From NCBI RefSeq assembly GCF_035083965.1, contig NC_089723.1:21734193-21798192 (forward strand): DNA of 64,000 nt, written 5' to 3'. The position numbers were made by a program, and so were the translations under genes. This document shows, in pieces, positions 27,701-38,973 of this stretch (its first letter is position 1; every line of letters begins with the position of its first letter). The notes beneath the pieces were generated by a model, which made no database searches, was not told where the DNA came from, and worked only from the letters and a program-made list of their open reading frames with translations. This DNA is from Branchiostoma lanceolatum. Taxonomy: Eukaryota; Chordata; Leptocardii; Amphioxiformes; Branchiostomatidae.

Positions 27701-30700
27701 CACTCAAAACTGTCAGGAATATACCAGGTACAAAAATGCGATCTCCTGAGAAACAGTAGACTGCATTTTGTAAATTTCAAAGGTATCCTTTTTTCTGTGT
27801 CATCTTTTTAATCATAATTTACATGTTACCTTTTCAGTTTTTATTTTTAAAGAGGGAAAAAGAAATCTGTTTACAGCTGTAGCCTTGCATACCAATGCCT
27901 TGAATGTTCCTTTTGTTAGAATTATCTTACAACCATAGATTTTTAATTCTCATTCAACAGATACAGACATCTTAATTACTGATATCTGTGCTCTTCTTCA
28001 CACCGTGATCTGTTCCTTGTCAGGTATAGGCTCCCGCACCTTTAAGAGACTACAGACGTTGGGCATCAGCACAGTTCAGGACCTCCAGGATGCTCCTGCT
28101 GGTGTCCTACAGACAGAGTTTGGTCCCCAGACTGCCCAGGTCATGCAGCAGCTGTGCTGTGGGGTGGACCCCTCCCCTGTCACTCCTACTGGTCCTCCAC
28201 AGGTAAATAGTTTTCGTTTAGCCTCAAAGCTGGACTCCCTGAATCCTATGAACTCTCACTACTTGTTCCCCTTAGTGCTGCGTACATGTACCTGTTCACT
28301 GGACCGGAAATGAACTTGTAAAAACATTAAGGTTCAGTCAAAAAGAATCAGTCTCTTTTGATCAGCAAATTCCGGGAATGTCTCATTTTTTGTAAGTTTT
28401 CCGAAAGAATTCTTCCCGGTGTGATACTGGTCACTTGGAGACATTGGGAAATCTTAGCTTACCATAGTGTAGGCTGTTCATTTCCGGTGACGTTGAAGTT
28501 GTTTGTCTAATGATCTGAGATTTGATTCTTTACAGACAATCAGTGATGAAGATTCCTTCAAGAAGTGTGGATCCCTACAGAATGCCAAGGAACGGATGAT
28601 AGGGCTTCTCCAAAGCCTCATTAAAAGGTACATGAATTATCTAGAGCCTGTACACTGTATGTAGGTTATTGCAGGTAATATTGGGGTTGGGTAGGTATTC
28701 ATTATATCTACGTGTACCTACGCCTAACCTGTATTGGTCCATGATAAAACTAACCCGTGCATGTATTCCTTAATTTTTACTTTGTGTATGATTTGATATG
28801 ATTTTATCATAAGGAGAAAATGGAGAGTATAGCATATTGTACAGTACGGAAACAACAGTGTTTTTAAGTTTACGGTGAAGTGTTCATGCAAAAAATGCGA
28901 AGACACGAATACAAAACCAAGTTGTCACAAAAATTTTGAGAAATACAGTTTTGACTTGTATTTCAGGCTAAAAGGAGATGGAAGAATTCCACATGTTCTC
29001 AGAGTAACTGTGAGAAAGTTGTCAGCAACCAACAAGTGGACAAACAGAGAAAGCAGGCAGAGTGCCATACCTTCACATCTGTTTGGCACTGGAGGTGAGT
29101 TCTTTAGAGAGAGAGAAAGAGAGAGGACATGAATGAATGGGAGATTGAGAGAGGGAAGAATAGATGGAGGGAAAGAAGTGATGGAGCAAGCCATTTTTGA
29201 TTGTTTGAGTAAGTGATTGGTTGATTAAGTTAGTCAGTTATTAAGTCCTAGCATGTCGAATTTCATTTTTAACTCTTAGTATTTTTTTTTTTTTTTTTTC
29301 AACCTTTATTTAACCTTGACAGTATGCACAACATACACTCTTCGGCCGAGGCCGTTTTTCAAGAGTTCAAGGGAGGAGGTCAGGGGTCTTTTCAACGTAC
29401 CATCGGAAAATGGAACATTAATTGTTATACAAAGATAACGTTACAAACAAGTATTTCATAATCACATTCAGCAAATAAATATAAGTCGACGGTATAACAT
29501 CATTTCCCTACTCGGTAATCATAGTCAGTTCGTAGTTACTCGACGCAACATATTCTTGAATGTTGCAACTGAAGGCGCCGTTCTAAAATTTGGTGTCAGA
29601 CTATTCCATAGAGTACTACCTGAGTAGGAGATAGACCTTCTATATACTTCTCTACGGACCATTGGTACATACAGTAGGTTAGACTCGCTTTGTCGTGTTG
29701 TTCTAGTTGCCCTATCTCTACAGTACGTGAACATGTGTCTCATGTAGGCTGGTACCAGGTTATTAAGAGCCTTATATGTCAGCAAAGCCTTCTGGTGCCT
29801 GTGTATAGATCTGATGTCCTTCCAGCCCAGTCGTGTCAGTACTTCAGACGATGGTGTTCTGTACGGAGCTCTCAGTAGCAGCTTCCCGGCCCTGTTCTGC
29901 ATTCGTTGAAGTTTTTGTAAGTCTTGCTCAAGTATGCTCAAGATGAACCATTGCCTTACATTGCTCAGGGTAATTCAGAATGCCAAATGTAAAAAAAAGA
30001 TGTTGCTATTGGTGAAATTGAATTACAATACTTTTTGTACATTACAGGGGATGACAACAAAGATAAAGAAACCATCTCCAAACTGCTGGACCTGTGTGTC
30101 ATGTTGTTCTGTAAAATGGTGGATGTGAGTCACCCCTTCCACCTCACCCTCATCAACATCTGCTTTGCCAAGCTCGAGACGAGATCCAAGCAATCAACAT
30201 CCATCATGAGTTTCTTCCAGAACGAGCCCTCCTCAACACAGACGCTTCAGAAGAGTCCTACTCTTAAGAAAGCTTCTGAGCAGTCACAGACACCTCAGGG
30301 AAAATCTTCAAGATCCTCCATAGAATCTTTCTTTAGCAGACCCCAGCAGTGGTCTTCGTCATTCTCAGAGGCCAGAAACAAATCCTGTGTGACCAGTATG
30401 GCTGACCATACACCATATACAACAACAAGTCAAGAAAATACAGAAGCTACATCATTCAAGTCTTTCTTTATGGCAAAAAATAAAGATGGCCAAAATAACT
30501 CGGTTGGAACTGATTTTGCTACGGAGAGCTGTCACAATGATCATGTCAAGTGTTCAAATTTGAACGACAGCAGTTTGATTAGAACTTTCACAACTTCTCA
30601 GTATCCTGGACATTCACATGGTGTTTCTTGTGCTCAAGAGACAGAGCACAACTCACTCAGCAGAGTCAGAACTTTACCTTCTGGTATTGACCCAGAGGTT

Positions 30701-31114
30701 TTCAAGGAACTCCCACCAGAAATACAGAAAGAAATCTATGCAAGTTATCAGGGATCAGGAGATGTTGACAGAAATCCTTCAACCAGTCAATCTATAGATC
30801 ATAGAATTCTGAACACAGAGACCCCACGTTCTAGTGAAAACCTGTCACAGATAGAATGCCAAGGATCTGAAGAAGTTGAAGAAATGGTGTCTAAGGTGGT
30901 GAACACCGAATCTGCTGAAGACAGTGTTCTTCCATCAGGCATAGATCCTGCTGTGTTCAGTGAGCTTCCAAGGGAGATGAGAGTGGAACTACTCAACTCC
31001 TGGCAGAGAAACAATACTTCAACAGACAGTACTCAAAAGGAAAGAAGACCTCAGGCTAAGAAGACTGGAAAGTCTACAAGTATTGCCCAATATTTCAAGA
31101 AAACAGACAGCTAG
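24719..31114 (+). CDS. POLI: DNA polymerase iota, 9 coding exons
   Basis: Y-family polymerase that copies past DNA lesions in the nucleus. Exons: 24719-24905, 25324-25425, 26023-26187, 26784-26930, 27491-27727, 28024-28202, 28536-28627, 28967-29094, 30048-31114; phases agree throughout and give 767 residues (human about 740). An acidic N-terminal stretch precedes the palm: [16 protein letters not shown] carries a metal-binding Asp and [12 protein letters not shown] the catalytic Asp-Glu pair. Exon 6 has the helix-hairpin-helix-like [15 protein letters not shown], followed by the little finger ([11 protein letters not shown]). The long last exon holds three FF-containing motifs (30212, 30329, 30464), two ubiquitin-binding motifs starting LPSGIDP (30674-30748 and 30929-31003) and a C-terminal SIAQYFKK that resembles a PCNA-binding box. 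The two UBMs identify POLI rather than eta or kappa. An upstream untranslated exon is likely: the ATG exon is preceded by an acceptor at 24685-24686. Confidence 0.95.
25741..25860. repeat. 120-bp inverted repeat in POLI intron 2
   Basis: GAATAGCAAGGTTCTTTTATTC and AACCAAGCATTTTACAAG pair with the right arm CTTGTAAAATGCTTGGTT and GAATAAAAGAAACTTGCTATTC. The hairpin has few mismatches; likely a MITE. Confidence 0.75.
27210..27399. mobile_element. TAAGCC-family MITE in POLI intron
   Basis: Ends TAAAGCCCCTGTTACACAT and CTATGTGTAAACAAGGCTTA are inverted copies. Internal GTCAGTAGTGGTCAGGGTGTG and CTAACCTTGGTTGGCTG match the copies at 35046-35347 and 4181-4866. Confidence 0.7.
29282..29942 (-). mobile_element. 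5'-truncated LINE (non-LTR retrotransposon) in POLI intron 8
   Basis: On the minus strand a 138-residue reading frame (29941-29525) has the layout of the C-terminal end of a LINE reverse-transcriptase protein: [44 protein letters not shown] and ending with [12 protein letters not shown] and TFKNMLRR. It is followed by a 3' tail with AATAAAGGTTG and a run of about 20 A (plus-strand T run from 29282). The element starts abruptly at its 5' side and opposes POLI. No clear target-site duplication was found. Confidence 0.85.
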
Positions 31115-32088
31115 TCTTTGTGTAACAGTTTTAGTAAGTTGTTTGAGTTAAGTTTAGGTGAGACTTGTACATTCCTTTGAGTTAAGTATGAACGGAGTGA
31201 GAAGATATTCTATACTTGTCTCAATGTCTACTGTAAATGAAAGTGATTGCTTGATTATTGTAACCAGCTTGCTGAGAGGGTATTTCAGTGTTTTGTACCT
31301 TTGCTCAAAAGTATATTTCAAGTACAAATTTACATGGAGGTTCCCAAAAGTTTAACCTCTATGGTACAGAAGAATTTTGCTACATACTTGCTATATAGAT
31401 TGTACTCACAAAGTATAGTTCATGTGAAAACTAGTATCACTGTTCTCAAAGATGAACCCCAATTAAATTCATGTATTATTTTTGGTGGCAAAGGGTATTG
31501 TTTCTGTTTGTGTGTGTGTGTTTAAACCAGTTTGGAAGTTAGACTTACTTGTAGCCTGGAGTCCATCATGGTTAGCTAAATCACTTTTCAACGTTGCTAC
31601 CTTGTTGGTAGTGTAGCGACCTCCAGAATTTGACCAAAGCTAACACTACACAAGGCTGGACTCCAGGCTAGTATCGACTAGCCCTGATGGCCAAGTAACT
31701 TACCAAAATTCTAGGGCCCTTCCAGAAAGGCTGACTGATAATGAAAGAAAAATACTGTATGAAGTATGAGTTCAAAGAGAAGTACAATTATAACGATGTA
31801 GAGTCAGGGAGAGGTCCCAGTATGAAACACTACTTTAAGCAAAACAAGGGTTATTACACTGGTTGCACAGAGGCTTACACACCAATACATACCAAAGGTC
31901 TAACCTCTCAAAACCACTCTATTTGAGTATGCTTCCTTTCTAATTAGATTTCTGCTCCTTATGATGAAAACGTTAGGGCACATTGGGAATGACCTGACAA
32001 TATAAATGACAAAGTCTCCCCTGTTTTATCATCATGTTCCTTCCTTAGACATGTGATGAGTTGGGAGGACGTGTGAGTAAACTTGACC
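31115..32088. other. POLI 3' UTR and spacer to the methyltransferase gene
   Basis: POLI 3' UTR with an ATTAAA at about 31463, then the MITE at 31552-31670. The methyltransferase 5' UTR exon seems to start at 32050 after a CTTCCTTAG acceptor. Confidence 0.5.
31552..31670. mobile_element. 119-bp MITE downstream of POLI
   Basis: Inverted ends TAGCCTGGAGTCCA and TGGACTCCAGGCTA, 14 bp perfect, around an AT-balanced centre. Non-coding. Confidence 0.75.
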
Positions 32089-34851
32089 ATGGCAGATGCA
32101 GGAGGGGGTGATGCTGAGGAAGAGGAGGAGGAGGAGGGGATGGATCCTGACTTACTGAAGAAGATACAGGACAGATACATGCCTGTCAAACCTGACAAGC
32201 TGTATGTACAGTTGGATACATTTTGTGACTTAAGTATGGTTGTACAGATAGAAACTTTATGACGAGATAAACTATTCTATAAATAAAAGGTCACCATAAT
32301 TTTTGACTGACTCTGCATGTGTAACGTTAACAATACTTTTTACCTCGTAAAAGAGCAAGTATTAGAATTGGTTGTGTCTGTGTTTTTGCAGCTAGATTGT
32401 ATAACTCAAGATCCCTTTGATGCATTTGTATGTACTTTGGCATGTCATATGCTTGTATGCATGAGATGATGCAATTGATTTTGGAGACCGTAAAAGTATT
32501 TTTATACATCATTCTTGCTCTTAAATGTTGATACAATGTGCTCCAAGTTACACAGTCTTTCTTGCCGTTGAGTAAGTTATCTTTCCTTCTGTAGATATTC
32601 CTTCAGAACCATCAGCATTGGAGACATTGCAGTGGACCTGTACTGTCTTCATCATGTACAGTCATGTAAGTATTCACTGATGCATATTGTATCTATGTTG
32701 TATCAATGAAGTAGAATGTAACTTTGAAGAAAGATTTTTGCTGTTTAAGAGATAAACACCACACAATTATAACTGAACCGTTTCAGGGGAAAATGTGGAA
32801 CTAGGAGAAGCTGTGTGGCCATCTGCAAAAGTGAGTATCTACTAGTTTTTAGATAACATCAATGAGAAATGCATCCCATAGATTTTAGAATACAAACAGT
32901 TAAAGAGGGACATAGCTAAGAAAAAGAATATACCAATACGAAAAATGCTTGTAAAAAATCTGGCTGTGCAAGAGTTAAAGAAAGGTGAGGTCTGATTTGA
33001 AATACTGAGTCAGATGGATACCTGACTTCTATCTTGTGATAATAGCTGTTGAAGTTTCCCTTCAAATGGATGTGAACTGATGTAAGTTTTAGATCTGATC
33101 ATTTACACAAGTCTCCACTTTGTTCCAGATCCTATCCAGGTACCTGTTAGACAACCCAGACATGATAAGAGATGTTCATGTGTTAGAGCTGGGGTGTGGT
33201 CCTGGACTGACCGGACTGGTGACCGCTAAACTGACCAGCCATCCCAGCAGCGTGGTCCTCACAGATAACTGTCCACTGGTGCTGGAGGAACTGGTACCCA
33301 GGAGTATAGAGAACAACTTTCCAAACACAGAAGGTAAAGCCTTTCCTATCAAATACTGTAGGAGTTTCCTCTCTAGATACATGTAGCTTCAAAGAACACT
33401 TCTGCCGTCAAATGTGCAAACACTAGGTGTGACAGGTCGTTCCGTGTATTATATAAAGTACAACTTTCCTAACACCGAAGGCAAAGCCTTTCCTATCAAA
33501 TATTGTTACAGTATAAGCATCCTCTCTAGATAGCTTGAAAGTTTACTATGATGTGGCAGGTGGAAATTAGCTTGATTATCTGATATCAGGAATCAAAAAC
33601 TAGAAGTATGATTTCATTGTCAGATTCAGTGTTCAATAACATCAGAAGGGTATATATTTTGTAAAGACGTCTTTGTTCATTGAATGATACTTGAGATGGT
33701 TGCTTGTACTGTGCTTGTATCAGAAACTGCTGTATTTTAGTGTTATTGGTGACATCAGCACTTAAAATAATGTTGAAATACAGAAAACCTCAAGTGTGTA
33801 TCCTTGTCTCCCCCTTAGACCGTCCTAAATGTGCGTACCTCCACTGGGGATCAGACTTGCCTGCGTTTCAGCAGAAGTACGGAAGTTTTGACGTGATCCT
33901 GGGAGCTGATGTCATCTACTGGACAGAATATGTGGAACCTCTCATTCAAACTGTGTCCAAACTTTTGTCATCTAAGGTAGGTGTACTGTCATTTAGTATA
34001 CGTGTACTTTAGGTGGAGTCTGTTGCCTAGTGGACAGGATACCAGCCTATTGGCTACGTTTCCTGACTTGGCATGGGTTGCGGAGGTCATGGGTTTCATT
34101 CCTGGATTCAACTTTCCGCGCTCCACCCAGGTGTCGGTAACTGACTTCTGGTGGTTGAAATACGATGGAAAAGTGGGATGGGTTTAGTCTCCTTTGCAGA
34201 TCTTGTTGTTGCAGCCGATGTATATGGGAAGCGCTGATTTGCGATTTTCAACATGTGCGACTGGTTTTCAATAGCTGGGGGAGCATGATCCCTTCTCAGG
34301 TGCTGGATTGGGCTTTTCTGCCATTTTAGAACCTGCCACATGTTGAACATCGCAAATCAGCACTCCCAAAAAATTCAAAACCGGCCGCACCCAGAAGGTC
34401 TGTAAAGAAGGCTGGTGAATCTGGCATGTTACGCCGAAGGTTATACTGGCTAATAGTATATAGATACAGATAGACTTGGAAAGAAATTGTGCAAAATTTG
34501 TTCCAAAATGTGCTTGCTATCCATTCCCTTTATATTTATTAGAACAAACTTTATTATTGACCTGTATGAAAATGAGGTAATCATTACTTCAAAACCATTC
34601 TTAAGTTATAATGATTCTATCTTGTATATTTTATATCTTTTTTGTTTCAGCCATCATCTTGTTTCATCACTATATACGAGGAGAGATATTTGAAGGCACC
34701 AGACACGACCGTTCCAGAAATGTTGAACATTGCGCACAAGTATGATCTGACTTGTACAAACATTTCACTGGATAACAATCCAGAATATCAGGAGGCTAGG
34801 AAGCAAGAGAGGTGTGACTTTAAACTGTATAATTTTATGCGAAAGTCATGA
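32089..34851 (+). CDS. METTL21-like (Methyltransf_16 family) protein lysine methyltransferase, 6 exons
   Basis: SAM-dependent methyltransferase, probably modifying a lysine on a cytosolic protein such as a chaperone or translation factor; the substrate cannot be told from sequence. Exons: 32089-32201, 32595-32665, 32787-32830, 33129-33333, 33819-33976, 34651-34851, giving 263 residues, the usual size for the family. Seen in order: an acidic N-terminus, VWPSAKILSRYL (family-typical VWP entry), motif I VLELGCGPGLTGL (SAM binding), post-I VVLTDN, and the ADVIYW motif corresponding to the D-x-x-Y signature, then FITIYEERY. The ATG follows gacc, a good context, and lies in an exon that appears to begin at 32050 after an acceptor. 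Closest human relatives by eye are METTL21-type enzymes including VCPKMT; the exact orthologue is not settled. Intron 4 holds a partial copy of exon 4. Confidence 0.88.
33456..33540 (+). repeat. Partial tandem copy of METTL21-like exon 4 end and intron start
   Basis: Repeats 33309-33393, which covers the last bases of exon 4, its donor and the first bases of intron 4. Shared text includes ACAACTTTCC, AACACnGAAGG and AAAGCCTTTCCTATCAAATA. In the copy the donor GGTAAAG has become GGCAAAG, so it cannot serve as a splice site. Confidence 0.8.
34008..34180 (+). repeat. Possible tRNA-derived SINE in METTL21-like intron 5
   Basis: TTGCCTAGTGGACAGG resembles an A box and GGTCATGGGTTTCATTCC a B box about 70 nt apart, followed by an unrelated tail. 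Matches are loose. Confidence 0.3.
34185..34414. mobile_element. MITE in METTL21-like intron 5
   Basis: Left TAGTCTCCTTTGCAGATC and right end TCTGTAAAGAAGGCT are imperfect inverted copies; inner arms AGCGCTGATTTGCGATTTTC and its complement pair too. Same family as 52028-52243. Confidence 0.65.
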
Positions 34852-35045
34852 ATATGTATATTTTTAAATCATATTTGATAGAAACTGTTAACTATAGTAC
34901 ATGTACTAAACATTTTTAAACAGAAAATAAGGAAAACAAATTCTAGAAGATGCGAAGAATTTTTTTGAGACATATGTTGAAGTGAATTCATTGTAAATAC
35001 ATACAGTAAAGTAAGCAGTTAACAGCTGTGAAATATCATCTCATT

Positions 35046-35347
35046 TAAGCCCCGGTTACCATGATCGGGAGTGGTTAGGGAGCTAGGTTGCCTGTGGTCG
35101 GCTGGTGTTTGGTGCGGTTGGCTGGTGTTCGGCTGCGCTAGCTGAATGTTTTGAAATTTTCAAAACATCCGGCTGTAGATGGAAGGTCTGGAATGGGTTG
35201 GCTGGTGGTTGGGAGTAAGTCAGTAGTGGTCAGGGTGTGTTAAATATGAATCTTAATCTAAAATTGGTCAGATTGCTCCCGACCTACCGCCAACCTTGGT
35301 TGGCTGGTGGTCAGGAGCCATCTTCAGCTATGTGTGACAAGTGCTTA
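35046..35347. mobile_element. TAAGCC-family MITE downstream of the methyltransferase gene
   Basis: Starts TAAGCCCCGGTTACCATGAT and ends CTATGTGTGACAAGTGCTTA. It is the longest intact copy of the family, with internal short GGTTGGCTGGTG repeats and no open frame of note. Confidence 0.7.
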
Positions 35348-36083
35348 AGGTGCAATGTAATCAAAGACATAATCAATGGATTGATTATATTCAGACTTTT
35401 ATGGTTGATTCTGCAGCAACCTTCCATTGTATTTCGTACATGCATCATTGGATTAGACAAGTGTGGACTGGCTATTAGGGCATTTAAGAACATATTGTGG
35501 TTTTAGGAAATCCGTATATATATAGCTTTACAAGTAGGATTGAAGATTAACTAGACTTGTTCCGAGTATCCATGCACAGCGACAGGAATTGAGGGCAATA
35601 ATGTCAAAGATGAAGGTCCCTAACTTGTAAACAGTTCTCATTTTGACCATTGTCAGGATTTGCATAGCAATGTCCAGGCGTCTTTTGTTTATCTCTCATC
35701 TTTTACGCATTACCCACAAGTCATGTCGCTACACATGCGTACTCGGAAGTGTGAACAACCTTATAGTTAAACATGACTCGAATGTCAGACATATTAGCCC
35801 GCCGTTACTGATGATTATGAGATTGATTGTGATGGAGCCAGCTCAAATAATCTGCTGGCGGGCTAAGAATTTGTATTTCATTTACATGATAAACATAATA
35901 TCGATACTAATGTTGACTTGGTGAACTTTATATGGCTTATGGCAACAACGGCAGAAAAGACACAAGAACGGGAAGCCATAAAATGACACTGAGATAGAAA
36001 GAATCGTCCGATAGTAAGTCTGATCAAAGTGGCAGAGAGAACCTCGTCGTTTTATTCCAGCATAGTCAGATATACGGACGTTC

Positions 36084-36312
36084 TTAAGCCCCGATTTCAC
36101 TGGACCGGCGACACCTTGGCGACCTGGCTGTGACTAGCGATTTGACAGAGCGCTCATCAGAAAAAAACTAATCTTTTTTACTCTTTGTGTGTTTTGTTAC
36201 CTGTACGTTTTGCATGGTATTCCCATTATAAAGTCGAGGGTACCACAGATCCAACTTAGGACGCAGCGAGGCCGCCAATGTGCCGCGGGTCCTGTGAGAT
36301 ACTGGGGCTTAA
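36084..36312. mobile_element. MITE flanked by TTAA
   Basis: TTAAGCCCCGATTTCACTGG at the left and the complement TACTGGGGCTTAA at the right. TTAA at both edges could be a piggyBac-like target site, but no transposase is present. Confidence 0.6.
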
Positions 36313-37384
36313 GACGTTCTCATTGCGAATGGAAGACGAAGTTCAAAATGCTGTTATCACGTTGGGCTTTGATCGCGCAAGTAATTAAACCAATTGCAAG
36401 CGTCCTTCGATCGCATTCTCACCCGTAGCAGCAATTCGTTCCCACACTTGGAGACCAACCGTTACGGGCGTAACAATTTAAACCCTTCCCGAACCGCTAA
36501 TAATACATAATCTATAACATCGGCACGTCGTGGCACGGCACAGGAATCCGGCTCATGACGTCAATCGCAGCTTCTTGGGAAGGTCCGCTCATACTTGCCG
36601 GCGACTTGAGACAGACACAAGAATGCAGAAGTACGCGTTCTTTCATTCTCCAAGTAGCCCGTAGCTGTCTTACTCCAGAAACATATGTTACTTATAATGT
36701 TCTGTGGGCCTGAAGATGTTAGAACATATCCCAAACTTAGCGAGTTTGCTTTACTTTGACTTGGACTTGAGTAGGTTTCTGCCCCAAACGTTACTGGTAT
36801 GTCCTACAGCGACGTTTCTATCTTCTATAGGATATTAGGTCCCGACAGTTCTAGGGTCTTCTATTTTGTGCAAGTTCTTGCCCTTTTTGAACGTGATATC
36901 GTCGTCTGTTACACGCAAAAGTGCCATCTGTTACTCGTAAAACGTAAAAGTCTTCCGATCCGAAGACACACGATGATGTTGTGCGTTGAGTGAAAAGCTA
37001 AGCCCGGGTTTCGCTGTTCAACATTGGCAGACTGTTTACAATACACGCACGGGTTGTGGACAAAGCCTGGCAGAACACGGCTTGCCTGAAATATTTCAGA
37101 TGTTTGTCAAAGCTGAAGGCTAAATGCTTTTTATCCACTATTATGTTGACGCATGATAAAGGAAGTGTTAGATTATTTGATATTTCCAATTTGTTTGCTT
37201 CTGAAGTACAGCCTTAAATCCATATTTTGACGTATTCAACAACAAAGGCAAAACAAAGATACAATAATATCCCCTACTGCAACCGGTTTTGGCACCCCTT
37301 TTTTGAACGTTCGAAGGAAAAACGAAACTACAAATACTGCAGTAGAAAGACCTCATGTCCGTCAGGTACAGGTACACGTACAGG

Positions 37385-37620
37385 TTTTCCTAACCCCCTT
37401 TTTTCCTTTCTTGAAGCATAGATAGCTACAGCGATCGGTCGGTTATCAGCGAAATGCGTCACTTCTTACTTAAATTCTTCTCAAAATACCCTACAGTTTT
37501 TTTTCCTAACCCCCCTTTTCTCTATTTCATTGAACTAACGACAGCAATCGGTCGGTTATCAGGGAAGTGCGTCACCTCTTGCATCAGAGCCCAGGTCGAA
37601 TTTCGCGCTACGGGACCGTC
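37385..37620. repeat. Two-copy tandem duplication, about 118 bp
   Basis: TTTTCCTAACCCCC, then ATCGGTCGGTTATCAG and AATGCGTCAC, occur twice in the same order (37385-37500, 37503-37620). Non-coding as far as can be seen. Confidence 0.7.
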
Positions 37621-38451
37621 ACCGACGAAGCTGTCACAGCGGGATAATCCTAACGATGACGCCCGGAACCGTCTGGCGTGGTTTATGGAGACCCTATACA
37701 ACACCAGAACTGCTGATGGAGAGGCAGCGGTCACTGCCACGTACTCTCTCTAACTTCTGTCACGCGATACGTTTAACCCACTGACGCCTGACCCTACACG
37801 CTTTAGAGTCTAACCGGTCTAACGATAGCGTGATTTTTTTATATTTTATGTCAACTTTAATCATGTCGGACGCCTGTCTTAAATCGTCCGCAACAGGTGT
37901 TAGCTCAACGACTTAAGATATCAAGTTGATATCGTAGGCGAATGTCGTAGACGTCTTGTATCAAGCCACCCACCCGCGGTATCTAGGCGTCGCCAAATAG
38001 TTGGGAAAGGATAGCACTCCGCCCCTAGAAGGTCAGCTAGTGCCGTGCCCAATGTTTAATTTAAGCTCGCCGTGTTATATCTTAGCGGTGCAATAGCCTA
38101 GGGCCACGTACTATTTGCCAACGCTGTAAACATCTGAATAACTGGGGACGCATTCCGGTATCTCCGGCTGACGGCCGCTGGTAGCGGTACAGAGAGGTGT
38201 CGGGGAGCCGGCTGGAGCTGGTCACAAGGGGGAACAATCATGTAAATCGCTCGCCTGGAAAGGACTGATCGCTAGGCAGGCCGCGAGACCAATCGAGATC
38301 GGAGAAGCAAATAAGTGGCGAGAGATTCTCCTCAGCCTTGTGCATGTGCGGCATTTGTGTAGAGTTGGAGGTGGGAGGACTTTAAGCGAGACGTTTGGGA
38401 GCAACCTGTGCCGTTTCTGTCGCGACTTGAGCCTGCTGTAGAAGCACACGG

Positions 38452-38973
38452 ATGGCGGACTCGGACGCAACTCGGGCGGCAGACCGTCTGAGGAAGGAAG
38501 AGTTCCAGCAACTCGAACAGGCTTTCAAGAAGTTCGACAAGGATGGCAGCGGCTCCATCGACTTTAAGGAGCTGGGATTCCTTCTGCGATCCCTCGGGCA
38601 GAACCCCACCAAGCCCGAGCTTCACAACATCAGGAACCTGGCGGATGCCGACGGCAGCGGCTGCATCGACCTGCAGGAGTTCGTGGGGCTGATGTCGCAC
38701 AGCGCGAGGGAACAGGCCATCGAGGCGCGGGAAACGCTCCGCCACGCTCTGAAGCTGTTCGACAAGGACGGGTCCGGGTACGTCAGCGCGACCGAGCTGC
38801 GCTACGTCATGACAAACCTCGGAGATAGGATGAGCGAGGAAGAGGTGGAAGAGCTGCTCTCCTTCGGGCACATCGACTCCTCCAACCTCATGAACTACGA
38901 GGAGTTTCTCATCTCGCTGATTCCGTTACCGCCAGAGCCCGAAGAAGACCCCAGCAAGAAAGGCAAGAGATGA
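38452..38973 (+). CDS. Intronless calmodulin-like EF-hand protein, 173 aa
   Basis: Calcium-sensor protein of the calmodulin/troponin C superfamily, complete in a single exon. Canonical 12-residue loops: EF1 residues 29-40 (DKDGSGSIDFKE), EF2 65-76 (DADGSGCIDLQE), EF3 104-115 (DKDGSGYVSATE). The fourth loop, about 140-151 (HIDSSNLMNYEE), has His at position 1 and no Gly at position 6, so it probably does not bind calcium. N-terminal residues 1-17 are hydrophilic and the C-terminus PLPPEPEEDPSKKGKR is an extra charged tail not found in calmodulin. The ATG in ACGGATGGC is the first in frame after the GC-rich leader. Lack of introns could mean an old retrocopy or intron loss; no poly(A) tract is seen after the stop. 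It is convergent with the three-exon EF-hand gene to the right. Confidence 0.85.
   Translation: MADSDATRAADRLRKEEFQQLEQAFKKFDKDGSGSIDFKELGFLLRSLGQNPTKPELHNIRNLADADGSGCIDLQEFVGLMSHSAREQAIEARETLRHALKLFDKDGSGYVSATELRYVMTNLGDRMSEEEVEELLSFGHIDSSNLMNYEEFLISLIPLPPEPEEDPSKKGKR

Larger units (their letters stand above)
34852..38451. other. Spacer between the methyltransferase and intronless EF-hand genes
   Basis: Methyltransferase 3' UTR, MITEs at 35046-35347 and 36084-36312, and a small duplication at 37385-37620. The final 300 bases are GC-rich and presumably hold the EF-hand promoter; no TATA box was recognised. Confidence 0.6.
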
